From assembly GCA_016840285.1 (NCBI GenBank), contig JAEOSR010000153.1, positions 47,629 to 111,628 on the forward strand: a DNA stretch of 64,000 nt, written 5' to 3'. The position numbers and the translations under genes were made by a program. This document shows, one piece after another, positions 9,419-18,261 of the stretch (its first letter is position 1; each line of letters starts with the position of its first letter). Under the pieces are notes generated by a model. It was not told the DNA's origin, searched no databases, and worked only from the letters and a program-made list of their open reading frames with translations. This DNA is from Candidatus Hodarchaeota archaeon (GTDB taxonomy: Archaea > Asgardarchaeota > Heimdallarchaeia > Hodarchaeales > Hodarchaeaceae).

Positions 9419-12400
9419 ATGGCGTTTGAACAAGAACACACAGATGAACTTGAACAACTCCAAAAACAAAAAGAAAATGAACGAATCCAGCAAGAGCTTG
9501 ATTTAGCTATCGCTCGGATTGAAAACGAGCAAATACAGCGAGCTCTTGACGATGCTATAGAGCGACTTGACCAGCAGATCTCCCATCAGGATGAAAATAC
9601 AGAAGAACAGGACACTGATGACCAAGTGTCTCAACAATCCTCCTCTACTGAAGAAGATCTTGCTATCAAAGATCCCATAATAGAAGAACAATTAGAAGAC
9701 GAGTCAATGAAACATAACCATACATTGACCATAGAACATCTAGACCAAGCATCTCAAACACTCACTTCTGAAGAGGAAGTATTCTCACATGATTTAGTAA
9801 GAGATGAGAACATAGAACGGTTAAATTCGCTTAAACAATCAGGTTATTCCTTCGATGATCAGCTTATCAACAATCAAGAGGAAAAAACACATGTTCTTGA
9901 GGAGAATGAAACAGGTAGCATTACTAACCATATGACAATTCCCAGATCTGACTTTAAAGAGGAAATTATTCCGGTCGAATATCACCTGAATGAAAATCAA
10001 GACAAGCAAATACCAATAAGCGAAAGGGAATTAGAAAATACAAACATAAACTGCAATGATCAAAAATCAAAAGATTTACTAAATCAAAATAACTTAGAAA
10101 AATCTCTATTTCATCACACTCAGGAAAAGATTTCTAAACAAGATACTTCCCAAAATACATATATACAGAAACTGTTAGAGAAAACGAACCAAAGGCAGAT
10201 TAAAACTATTGAAGAAACACAGGTCCACTCTCACTTTAAAATTGAGTGTAACAAAAAAGATAGAGTAAAAGATGAAGCAACAGTTAATCAAGAAATCAAA
10301 ATTTTAAATCCAAAAACTGTTGAAAAAGAATGGAATAAGCATGTTCGGGAGGGGAAACCCGTACCAGAGGAGTTTCAGAAAAAGGTTTTTCAACAATATG
10401 ATTCAGGTTTCTTGAAACATGCTGGGTTAATCAAAAAAGAGGGGAAGTGGTTTCTTGAAACATCTTGGGAAAACTATCATTTAGTAAAGAGTTTCATACA
10501 AAAACCACACATACAGAAATCTTTAGCTTTTCAATTATGGGCTGAATTTAAGACAGAGAAACCACTTCATTTTGTGCGAGGACAATTGAATAAGAATGCA
10601 TTATATTACTCTATAAAACTAGAGAAGTCGTTAAATTTGCCCCATGAATTAATTGGAAAAAATGTATATGTTAGAAACACTAAGAACTTTTTTAACCATG
10701 GTCATTCATTTGGACATTATCTACAAACAACTTTAAAGAGTTTTGAGACTTCTTTCTTAAAAAGAATTACTAATTGGGGTATTCCCACAGTTGAATACAA
10801 AGTAATTCGTGATGAGATATTTCGCCAATTTTCTGAAAAGTATGGGGATTTATTTGCTCGAATAATGGTTTTACAGAAACGACCATTAGTTTTTATGCAG
10901 CCTTACAATCTTGATTCACTTGAAAAGTCATTCATTAAATGTTTTGTTGAGTATTTCAGTGAAGGGAGTAGATTATGGAAATTTAGGAGCAGAAATGGGT
11001 GTAAAGCATATGACTCATACTACAGATATTTTAATTTCCAATCTCTTTCAGTTTTAACTCGTTTAATTGACAATAAAATAAAAGTTTCAATTAATCAAGA
11101 CTCACCCTTTATACAGCAAGGTAATAAATGTATGAAATCCAATGATCCAAAAGATTACCAAGATTTTGCAAAAAAGTGGAATCAACATGTAAATAATGGC
11201 GGAAAAATTACTCAAGATATGTGGGTGACTTACAATAAAATCCAAACATTAAAGAACTATCCCTTGAGAAGATTTAAACAATTTAGTATGGAACAATACA
11301 GAGTGCAATATTATTTCGATCTTGCTCATAAATTCGAGAATTTATTGGAGAGGAGAGGTCGTTTTCCTACCTCTCTATATGAACATTGGTTTGTTCACAG
11401 AGGGCTCACCAAAGGTGAATTACCATTCATAAAAATCAATATTCACAATCCATTCACAAAAGTTAAAGAAAGATATTTTTTACCTAATGCGAATTATGGT
11501 TGGAATTTTAATCCTGCATATACAAAATCTGTCATTGGAATCAATAGCAAGGATCGAACAGGCCCAAGAATGATCATTGATCTATTTATGGAAGAAATTC
11601 CGATAACTACTCAGCAAACGAGAAAAATTCGCGAATTAATTGTTGATAAACTGAGATCTAATGGTTTTGTTGGTAATGAAAAGGCTGGGAACTGGTTTAA
11701 GAATGTATATAAGTTAGAATATAATGAAATATTGATTGATAAGGTTTTAAATCAGTACTTTTGGAAAACATACAATTCAAACAGATTATGGAAGGATAAT
11801 GGCTATCTAACTAGATCAAAACATATACATGAATTGATAAATCATTATAAACAGAATGATATTCAATTTAAAGAATTTACGAAAGATCTAGTTGAATTAG
11901 CACATGTTGACAAATTTAAAATTGCATTAGTTGATAAATCAACAATTTTGGAGGCAATATTGAAGGATTTGAAGAAAGAAATCAATAGTTACGATATCGA
12001 TTTCTGGGATTCTTTAAAAATTCAGATGTCAGCCCGAAAACTCGCGAATATAATTCAGAAACACAAAGTTCGTCATTTAGAATATTTAGATGGTTACTAT
12101 ACAATTAAACAAGCAAGACTTGAATATAATCCTGATATTTCTGGAGATCCGATAAAATTTTGGAATGAATGCAATAGTAATGGAATAACCCGATTATCTG
12201 CAGCGCTTATGCAAAGTAGTACAATAAGAAGTAAGATAAGAAAGATCACAAAAACTAATGATAAACTTGGAATATTGAATATTCATAAAAAAGTCAGTGT
12301 AGAGGATCATTGGGGGAGAGATAACACAAAAAGAAATGTTGTGACTTTTCCTGATGGTGTAACCTTTAGAATTGAAGGAAAGAAGAAGAGAGGAAGAGCA

Positions 12401-12922
12401 GTTGAATTTATCCAGAATAAAATTATTACAGAACTTAGTGGAAATTCTGGAAATCTTCCTGTAAGAGATTATTTCCTTGATTTTTTCAAAACTATTGGAA
12501 AGGTTAATGGTGATACTGGAGTTCTCAAATTTCAAGTTGAATTTGTGCCTAAAGGAGAGACCCTTGGAGGTTTAATTAGCACTAAGTTAAATGAAAATTT
12601 CAGTATTATTAGTTATTGGGGAAAATGCACGACGAGAGTTCAACGAATTGGTGAGATAACAAGTGCATTTGTAACTGGAAGATTTAGAGAGAGTATTACT
12701 TCAAAAAAACAACTCGTCAAATATATTGTATCAAAATTAAACCAAGGAGAGACAGTTTTAAATGGGACTAAAATGGAAAAAGCTGATAAACGGGTTATTA
12801 AAGAATTAGTTTCATCTTTAGGATCATTAAAAGATCTTAAGCCAACCACATTCTATAAATATTGGTTTATTGAGATTATGAAAAGATATTCAACAGATTT
12901 CGGATACATTAGTCACATTTAA
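9419..12922 (+). CDS. Large unknown protein with N-terminal coiled coil and three internal repeats
   Basis: An 1167-residue protein I cannot assign. Residues 1-60 form a charged coiled coil with heptad-like QxxLDxAIxRI repeats. Residues 60-290 are acidic and low-complexity, probably disordered. The remaining 870 residues are basic and mixed alpha/beta. A short module recurs three times: KEWNKHVREGKPV (about 305), KKWNQHVNNGGKI (about 587) and KFWNECNSNGITR (about 913), each followed by helix-turn-helix-like sequence. No nuclease, helicase or transposase motif stands out. A ribosome site (GGGGATT) precedes the ATG. The position next to a broken IF2 fragment and surface genes suggests mobile origin, but this is inference. 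Confidence 0.55.
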   Translation: MAFEQEHTDELEQLQKQKENERIQQELDLAIARIENEQIQRALDDAIERLDQQISHQDENTEEQDTDDQVSQQSSSTEEDLAIKDPIIEEQLEDESMKHNHTLTIEHLDQASQTLTSEEEVFSHDLVRDENIERLNSLKQSGYSFDDQLINNQEEKTHVLEENETGSITNHMTIPRSDFKEEIIPVEYHLNENQDKQIPISERELENTNINCNDQKSKDLLNQNNLEKSLFHHTQEKISKQDTSQNTYIQKLLEKTNQRQIKTIEETQVHSHFKIECNKKDRVKDEATVNQEIKILNPKTVEKEWNKHVREGKPVPEEFQKKVFQQYDSGFLKHAGLIKKEGKWFLETSWENYHLVKSFIQKPHIQKSLAFQLWAEFKTEKPLHFVRGQLNKNALYYSIKLEKSLNLPHELIGKNVYVRNTKNFFNHGHSFGHYLQTTLKSFETSFLKRITNWGIPTVEYKVIRDEIFRQFSEKYGDLFARIMVLQKRPLVFMQPYNLDSLEKSFIKCFVEYFSEGSRLWKFRSRNGCKAYDSYYRYFNFQSLSVLTRLIDNKIKVSINQDSPFIQQGNKCMKSNDPKDYQDFAKKWNQHVNNGGKITQDMWVTYNKIQTLKNYPLRRFKQFSMEQYRVQYYFDLAHKFENLLERRGRFPTSLYEHWFVHRGLTKGELPFIKINIHNPFTKVKERYFLPNANYGWNFNPAYTKSVIGINSKDRTGPRMIIDLFMEEIPITTQQTRKIRELIVDKLRSNGFVGNEKAGNWFKNVYKLEYNEILIDKVLNQYFWKTYNSNRLWKDNGYLTRSKHIHELINHYKQNDIQFKEFTKDLVELAHVDKFKIALVDKSTILEAILKDLKKEINSYDIDFWDSLKIQMSARKLANIIQKHKVRHLEYLDGYYTIKQARLEYNPDISGDPIKFWNECNSNGITRLSAALMQSSTIRSKIRKITKTNDKLGILNIHKKVSVEDHWGRDNTKRNVVTFPDGVTFRIEGKKKRGRAVEFIQNKIITELSGNSGNLPVRDYFLDFFKTIGKVNGDTGVLKFQVEFVPKGETLGGLISTKLNENFSIISYWGKCTTRVQRIGEITSAFVTGRFRESITSKKQLVKYIVSKLNQGETVLNGTKMEKADKRVIKELVSSLGSLKDLKPTTFYKYWFIEIMKRYSTDFGYISHI

Positions 12923-13137
12923 ATAAATATCAGACAAAATCGTTGATTCACATGTATTAATTCAAAAAGATGATCATATCCTATGTTTCACCTTGAAAAA
13001 AATGTTTTCTATCTTCTTGCTACAATATTTTTATAAAAATAAAAATTCTGTTTGATTAAGTGATGAAAGAACTTTACTAATACTTTCTGCTATTTAATCA
13101 CAAGCCACTTGATCAAAGATGATATGGGGAAATTTAA

Positions 13138-14934
13138 ATGAGTGAACAAGAACAAGATGAGGATAGACCTATTAGAAGCCCTATTACAGTCATCCTTGGT
13201 CATGTGGACTCAGGTAAGACCAGCCTATTAGACAAAGTTCGTGGAACTGCGGTACAAGCCCGTGAATCAGGGGGAATTACTCAACATATAGGTGCTAGCT
13301 TTTTTCCTATTGAAACTATTAATGCTCTCTGTGGTTCATTGTTAGAACAGTCAAAGAAAAAAATGAAAATCCCTGGAATTCTGATTATTGACACACCTGG
13401 TCATTCTTCTTTCTACAATCTCCGGACGCGTGGTAGCCAAAGCGCTAATTTCGCCATTTTAGTCATTGATGTTCGGAGAGGGATTCAACCACAAACAGTT
13501 GAATCTTTACGGATTTTAGTTCAACAAAAGGTGCCATTTCTAATAGCTGCGAATAAAATCGATCGTCTTCCTGGCTGGAAAAGTTTTCCTGACACCATTT
13601 TGTTGAAGTCATTATCAAAACAATCTAAAGGAGCATTAGACGCTCTACAATCTGTTATCTACGATGTCATGTCTGAATTGAGTCATTATAATCTTGAAAC
13701 AGACCGCTTTGACCGAATAAAAAATTTTGCTAAGAAAATTGCTATTATTCCCACTTCTGCGATAACTGGTGAGGGTATCCCTGAAATGTTCCTAGTTTTA
13801 GCAAGCCTAACAGAACAATACCTGAAAAAACAGTTAGAGTTGCACTTAGATAAAGGCAAGGGGGTAGTTCTGGAAGTGAAAAAAGAAGTAGGAATGGGTA
13901 CGACTCTGGATGTAATTCTCTTCGATGGTACGATTAAACAAAATTCTCGGATTGTTTTAGCTGGTACTAATGGCCCTATTTCAACTAATGTTCGTGCAGT
14001 TCTTTTACCTAAGGAATTAGATGAGATCCGTGACCCAAGAAAAAGATTTGATAGTGTTGAGCAAGCAATAGCTGCGGTTGGCGTGAAATTGGTAGCTCCC
14101 AACATTGATGAAGCCATTGCAGGATCTTCAATTTATGTAGTAGATGAAAACGATATAGAGGAAGCAATAGCAAAAATTGAAGAGGAATTGGCCAGTATTC
14201 TCGTTGAAACTGATGATGCTGGTGTTATTGTCAAAGCTGACACCTTGGGTTCCTTGGAAGCATTAGTAAATTTCTTGAAAGACTCAAACATTCAGATTCG
14301 TTTTGCAGCAGTAGGTGATGTAACAAAAAAAGACGTTTATCAAGCCTCATTATCTAAAGAGAAAAATGAATTTTATGGCATTATTCTGGGATTCCGGGTA
14401 AAAACTCTTTCCGATGCTCAAGATGAAGCAAATAGATCGCAAATTCCAATTATTCAGGATGATATTATTTACCGTTTAGCAGAAGAGTACGAAGCATATC
14501 AATATGAGGTTCAACAACGTCTTGAAGAAGAAGCTTTGAAAGACATTGTACGACCCAGTAAAATAAAGGTACTCCCTTATGTTTTTAGACAAAGTAAACC
14601 ATGTATAATAGGAGTCGAAGTACTAGCTGGGATTTTAACTCCTCAACTTAACTTAATTGACCGCGAGAATAAAAAAATCGGTTTTTTGTTACAAATTCAA
14701 GAAAGTGGAACAAATATTTCTCAAGCCAAGGTAACTGATCAAGTAGCAGTCGCTATTCGCGGTCCAACAGCAGGAAGACAGATTAAGGAAGGAGATGAGT
14801 TGTGGATAGACGTTCCTGAATCTGATGCTAGGAAAATTATGGAGGAGAAGATATTGAGTGGTACGGAAATGGATGCTCTCACCGAGTTGGTTGAAATCAA
14901 ACGACGAACTGTGAATAAATACTGGGCATTATGA
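13138..14934 (+). CDS. infB: Translation initiation factor IF-2 (aIF5B)
   Basis: A 598-residue translational GTPase that promotes subunit joining. G1 is GHVDSGKTS (about 21-29), G3 DTPGH (85-89) and G4 NKID (139-142), followed by domains II, III and IV in archaeal/eukaryotic aIF5B arrangement. The length fits archaeal IF2 with no N-terminal extension and no intein. It leads a translation cluster with rps6e and aIF2-gamma, an order seen in other archaea. A second, truncated IF2 fragment lies at the left edge of the window. Confidence 0.95.
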   Translation: MSEQEQDEDRPIRSPITVILGHVDSGKTSLLDKVRGTAVQARESGGITQHIGASFFPIETINALCGSLLEQSKKKMKIPGILIIDTPGHSSFYNLRTRGSQSANFAILVIDVRRGIQPQTVESLRILVQQKVPFLIAANKIDRLPGWKSFPDTILLKSLSKQSKGALDALQSVIYDVMSELSHYNLETDRFDRIKNFAKKIAIIPTSAITGEGIPEMFLVLASLTEQYLKKQLELHLDKGKGVVLEVKKEVGMGTTLDVILFDGTIKQNSRIVLAGTNGPISTNVRAVLLPKELDEIRDPRKRFDSVEQAIAAVGVKLVAPNIDEAIAGSSIYVVDENDIEEAIAKIEEELASILVETDDAGVIVKADTLGSLEALVNFLKDSNIQIRFAAVGDVTKKDVYQASLSKEKNEFYGIILGFRVKTLSDAQDEANRSQIPIIQDDIIYRLAEEYEAYQYEVQQRLEEEALKDIVRPSKIKVLPYVFRQSKPCIIGVEVLAGILTPQLNLIDRENKKIGFLLQIQESGTNISQAKVTDQVAVAIRGPTAGRQIKEGDELWIDVPESDARKIMEEKILSGTEMDALTELVEIKRRTVNKYWAL

Positions 14935-15238
14935 TATTATTCGAACCAATAGGATTATCTCTATGGAAAAATAGAGAATGAATAAATAGTTGCATTAAAA
15001 TTTTAATAAAGTAGATCAGAAATTTTTCTGTAATTTTCCCTCTACCTCAATATCAAGGATTATGATCTTATTTCTACTGTTGAAAATCCTGAAGACGATC
15101 CCCTTGAGAATCATAATAACTATTAAGAATAGAAAGAGATTTGACACGATATGACACGTATCACCTAAAGAACATCTGGGTACAGATCACCACAGCTATT
15201 CTAATAGGTCGATAAATAAAAAGACTTGAGACGAGAAA
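14935..15238. other. Intergenic region between infB and rps6e
   Basis: About 300 bases with no open frame of note and no clear RNA gene. AT-rich with a short direct repeat (TGACACGATATGACACG) at about 15141-15157. Probably carries the promoter for rps6e and aIF2-gamma. Confidence 0.35.
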
Positions 15239-15619
15239 ATGGTTAGATTTCAACTTAATTTAGCTGACGGGAAGCAGAGCTATAAGAAAGAAATCGATGA
15301 CGATGTGATGACTCGTCACCTCATCGGAAAAGGTGTTGGGGATGAGCTCGAGGGGAACTTCATCGGTTTTGACGGTTATTTATTCAAAATTACTGGTGGT
15401 TCTGATCAAGCTGGCTTTCCAATGGTTCCTGGAGTCGAGGGAGCCATGCCAAAACGTATTCTCATTGGTCATAGAGGGGTTGGGTATAAGCCAACTAGAA
15501 AAGGGAAAAGACGTCGAAAACGTGTCCGAGGGCGATTAATTAGTGAGGATATTTATCAGATAAACCTTAAAATACTTGAACGAGAGAAGGACAGCAAATC
15601 AATAGAAGAATTATTATGA
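15239..15619 (+). CDS. rps6e: Ribosomal protein S6e (eS6)
   Basis: A 126-residue small-subunit protein. The conserved eS6 core is visible: FKITGGSDQAGFPM, then a basic RKGKRRRKRVRG segment. It lies 19 bases before the aIF2-gamma gene, the conserved archaeal pairing. The length is normal for archaeal S6e, without the eukaryotic C-terminal phosphorylated tail. Confidence 0.95.
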   Translation: MVRFQLNLADGKQSYKKEIDDDVMTRHLIGKGVGDELEGNFIGFDGYLFKITGGSDQAGFPMVPGVEGAMPKRILIGHRGVGYKPTRKGKRRRKRVRGRLISEDIYQINLKILEREKDSKSIEELL

Positions 15620-15638
15620 TTCATTTTCGAGGATTCCA

Positions 15639-16937
15639 ATGCCAAGAAAGAAGAAAAGATCCACAGCCAAAAAAAAGACAAAATCACCACCAACACAGCC
15701 CAAGCAAGCTGAGATCTCTATAGGGATGATTGGGCACGTAGACCATGGAAAGTCAACATTAACTGAGGCTTTAACTGGCAAATTTCCAGACACACACAGT
15801 GAAGAAATTCGTAGAGGAATATCTATTCGATTAGGATATGCTGAAGCAGAGTTTCGTGAGTGTTCAGAATGTGAAAGCCCAACAAAGTATACCACCCAGA
15901 AAAAATGTCCAATTTGTGGTAAGAAAACCATTCTTCTCCGTCGTGTGGCATTTGTTGATGCTCCTGGCCATGAAGTGCTAATGGCAACCATGTTGTCTGG
16001 AGCAAGTATAATGGACGCAGCGCTTTTAGTCGTTGCAGCTAATGAAAGAGTTCCCATGCCTCAAACTCGTGAACACCTCGCAGCCATGGAGATAATTGGG
16101 ATGGAGCAAGTTATTGTTTGCCAAAATAAAATCGAATTGGTCTCAGAAAAGGCTGCTCTTCAAAATTATACAGATTTGAAGAAGTTTATTTCGACTTCTA
16201 GTACCAAAGACTCTCCTATTATACCCATTAGTGCTATTCATCACACAAACATCGATATGCTGATCCAGAGTATTGAGGAGCAATTTCCAACACCTAAAAG
16301 GGATGAGAGTCTTGTTCCCCGTATGCTTGTTGCACGATCATTTGATGTGAATAAGCCAGGACAATCGCCCACTAAACTGAATGGAGGAGTTGTAGGAGGA
16401 AGTATTATCCAAGGTAAGTTATCTCTTGATGATGAAATCGAAATACGGCCAGGAAATCGAAAAGGTAGCAAATGGCAGGTTATTCGGACAAAGATTGTAA
16501 GCTTACGCTCTGGATTCGGTGAACTTGAGAAGGCTGTACCAGGAGGACTTATTGGAATTGGAACAAACATTGACCCTGCTTTAACAAAAAGTGATTCTCT
16601 TGTAGGACAAGTGGTTGGATATCCCGATGAACTCCCACCAAGTTGGGATGTGCTAGAGATTGAGACTCACCTATTAGAACGTGTTGTTGGAAGCGAAGTT
16701 CAAACTAAAGTTCAAGATATTGAAATAAATGAATCTCTTATGTTGAATGTGGCTACTGCTAAGACTGTGGGGAAAATAACAAAGCCTGGGAAAAGGGGTA
16801 CACATCACATAGAACTTCGTCTTCCAGTATGTGCAGATATAGATACTCGTATAGCTATAAGTCGTCAAATCGATCGTAGATGGAGACTAATAGGATGGGG
16901 AGTTATTAAAGGTGGGAAAGAACAACGGCTGAATTAA
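15639..16937 (+). CDS. eif2g: Translation initiation factor aIF2 subunit gamma
   Basis: A 432-residue EF-Tu-like GTPase that carries initiator Met-tRNA to the small subunit. G1 GHVDHGKST occupies 32-40, a zinc knuckle (CSEC...CPIC) follows at about 73-95, G3 is DAPGH, and G4 is NKIE in place of NKxD (CQNKIEL), as is usual for this subunit. C-terminal domains II and III are complete. A lysine-rich N-terminal extension of about 24 residues precedes the G domain. It is followed closely by a PIN-domain gene, as in many archaea. Confidence 0.95.
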   Translation: MPRKKKRSTAKKKTKSPPTQPKQAEISIGMIGHVDHGKSTLTEALTGKFPDTHSEEIRRGISIRLGYAEAEFRECSECESPTKYTTQKKCPICGKKTILLRRVAFVDAPGHEVLMATMLSGASIMDAALLVVAANERVPMPQTREHLAAMEIIGMEQVIVCQNKIELVSEKAALQNYTDLKKFISTSSTKDSPIIPISAIHHTNIDMLIQSIEEQFPTPKRDESLVPRMLVARSFDVNKPGQSPTKLNGGVVGGSIIQGKLSLDDEIEIRPGNRKGSKWQVIRTKIVSLRSGFGELEKAVPGGLIGIGTNIDPALTKSDSLVGQVVGYPDELPPSWDVLEIETHLLERVVGSEVQTKVQDIEINESLMLNVATAKTVGKITKPGKRGTHHIELRLPVCADIDTRIAISRQIDRRWRLIGWGVIKGGKEQRLN

Positions 16938-16948
16938 ATTCATCAGCA

Positions 16949-17350
16949 TTGACTAGAGAACGATTAATTATATTTTTAGATACTAATTTCCTAATGGCAC
17001 TCAGTCAAATCCCTAATTTCAATTTGTCATACGAGTTAGATCGCGTAATTCCAGGAAATCGGGTATTAGTCGTACTTAATCCAGTTTTTTCAGAGCTAAC
17101 GAAATTGAATCAAAAAGGAAATCCTAAAGATCAAATGGAATCTCGTATAGCGATTGAATTTGTCCATAAATATTGTCAACAATGGCCCTCTGAATACACT
17201 CATCGGAACACTGACTTTGTACTACTACATTACGGGAAAGAAAATAACGGGATAATCGCAACAAATGATCGTAAATTAAAAAGGATAGCCCGTAAAAAAG
17301 GAATAAAACTTCTTTATATCCGTAATCAACGATTTCTTGAATTACAATGA
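16949..17350 (+). CDS. PIN-domain RNase, Fcf1/Utp24-like
   Basis: A 133-residue PIN domain with acidic active-site residues: D in FLDTNFLM near the N terminus, a central E/D, and TNDRKLKRIARKKG near the C terminus. In this genomic position after aIF2-gamma, archaeal proteins of this type are annotated as rRNA-processing Fcf1 relatives rather than VapC toxins, and no antitoxin gene is adjacent. A TTG start 12 bases after the preceding stop is used. Confidence 0.8.
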   Translation: MTRERLIIFLDTNFLMALSQIPNFNLSYELDRVIPGNRVLVVLNPVFSELTKLNQKGNPKDQMESRIAIEFVHKYCQQWPSEYTHRNTDFVLLHYGKENNGIIATNDRKLKRIARKKGIKLLYIRNQRFLELQ

Positions 17351-17451
17351 AACAAATTTAAATTCATCCAAAAAGGGAGGATATAGATACAAGGTAAGTA
17401 AAGACCAGTCGCATAACTCGCATGGGAAAAATGTGAGTTAGAAAAACTGAT

Positions 17452-17554
17452 GCCGCTGTGGCTTAGTTGGTAGAGCGACAGACTTGTAATCTGTTGGCCG
17501 TGGGTTCAAGATATAAGATCCAGTTGGATCCATATGAAATTCCCACCAGCGGCT
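17452..17554 (+). tRNA. tRNA-Thr (TGT) with a ~30-base insertion in the T-loop
   Basis: Acceptor stem GCCGCTG/CAGCGGC, anticodon stem ACAGA/TCTGT with loop CTTGTAA (anticodon TGT at 17485-17487), T-stem GTGGG (17500-17504) pairing with CCCAC (17542-17546), and discriminator T at 17554. The T-loop holds 37 bases instead of 7. Removing 30 bases (about 17508-17537 or 17510-17539) restores a normal TTCAAxT-type loop. The insert contains its own hairpin GATCC-AGTT-GGATC, as expected for a bulge-helix-bulge intron at a non-canonical site. Confidence 0.85.
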
Positions 17555-17615
17555 ATTACGTATATTGTTATAAAAAAATAATTCAATCTAAACTAAAAGT
17601 GTTGTGTGACATAAA

Positions 17616-18050
17616 ATGGAATCGTCTCAACTAATTTCCACTTGGAGATACCTTGCAAACGGACAATGCGCCTTTAAGTCAGCTGCAACATCTCCAAAGA
17701 AGCGATGTAATCATCTTTTCACAGTTACAGGAACATGTAGATATATAGATTGCCCCCTCGTTCAACCCGAATTCTTCGCATTTCAACAACAGGAAAGCTC
17801 TGTATATCTAATTAAAAAAGACCCAAAAGCACCCCCGAGTTCAACATGGGGTTTCACGGAGTTACCAAAAGATCGTGATGAAGCAAAAAAAGTTGTGGAA
17901 AAAAATATCAAGAAGCTGAATGAGAATTTACAAGAGGCGGTTTGGCGGCGGTTTGAACAACAATTTGATACCATTGAGTTAATTAGGGCCTCCCAAGAAC
18001 TCACAGAAGAGGAAGAAGAAGAGCTAGAAGAGCTAGATGAAGAGCTTTAA
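17616..18050 (+). CDS. Mak16 / ribosomal L28e-like protein
   Basis: A 144-residue protein matching the N-terminal domain of eukaryotic Mak16 (Ribosomal L28e/Mak16 family), a 60S ribosome-biogenesis factor. Conserved landmarks are CAFK, RCNHLFTVTGTC, CPLVQPEFFAF, and then a VYLIKK strand. Four cysteines (C19, C32, C42, C47 approximately) fit a metal site. It ends in an acidic tail like yeast Mak16. It lies among translation genes and tRNA-Thr. This family is otherwise eukaryotic and has been noted in Asgard archaea. Confidence 0.75.
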   Translation: MESSQLISTWRYLANGQCAFKSAATSPKKRCNHLFTVTGTCRYIDCPLVQPEFFAFQQQESSVYLIKKDPKAPPSSTWGFTELPKDRDEAKKVVEKNIKKLNENLQEAVWRRFEQQFDTIELIRASQELTEEEEEELEELDEEL

Positions 18051-18069
18051 ATCCCATATTACGGTCATA

Positions 18070-18144
18070 CAGCTGCGAAATGATGAAACCTGACAAGGAT
18101 GAGCTTAGCGATGAAATCTTATAGTTACTCTGAATCGCTAGCTG
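18070..18144 (+). ncRNA. Candidate C/D box sRNA
   Basis: A terminal stem (CAGCTGCGA at 18070-18078 with TCGC-T-AGCTG at 18135-18144, one bulged T) encloses a C box ATGATGA (18080-18086), an internal C'-like GATGA (18110-18114) and a D box CTGA (18130-18133). About 15 bases before the D box could act as a methylation guide. The D' box is not clear. Lies in the gap between the Mak16-like and ThiI-like genes. Confidence 0.45.
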
Positions 18145-18261
18145 TTTAGAGGCTTCAAAACCTCCCGAGTGTGGGTTTCTAGCAAGAGTTTAAACCTTTC
18201 AACAAGCTGTGTTTCCAAGAAAGTTATCAATATGGTATCACCTACAAAAAACCCTTTTTTA

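Noticed and set aside
16949..17350. VapC toxin
   Set aside because: No antitoxin partner, and the position after aIF2-gamma is that of the conserved Fcf1-like PIN protein.
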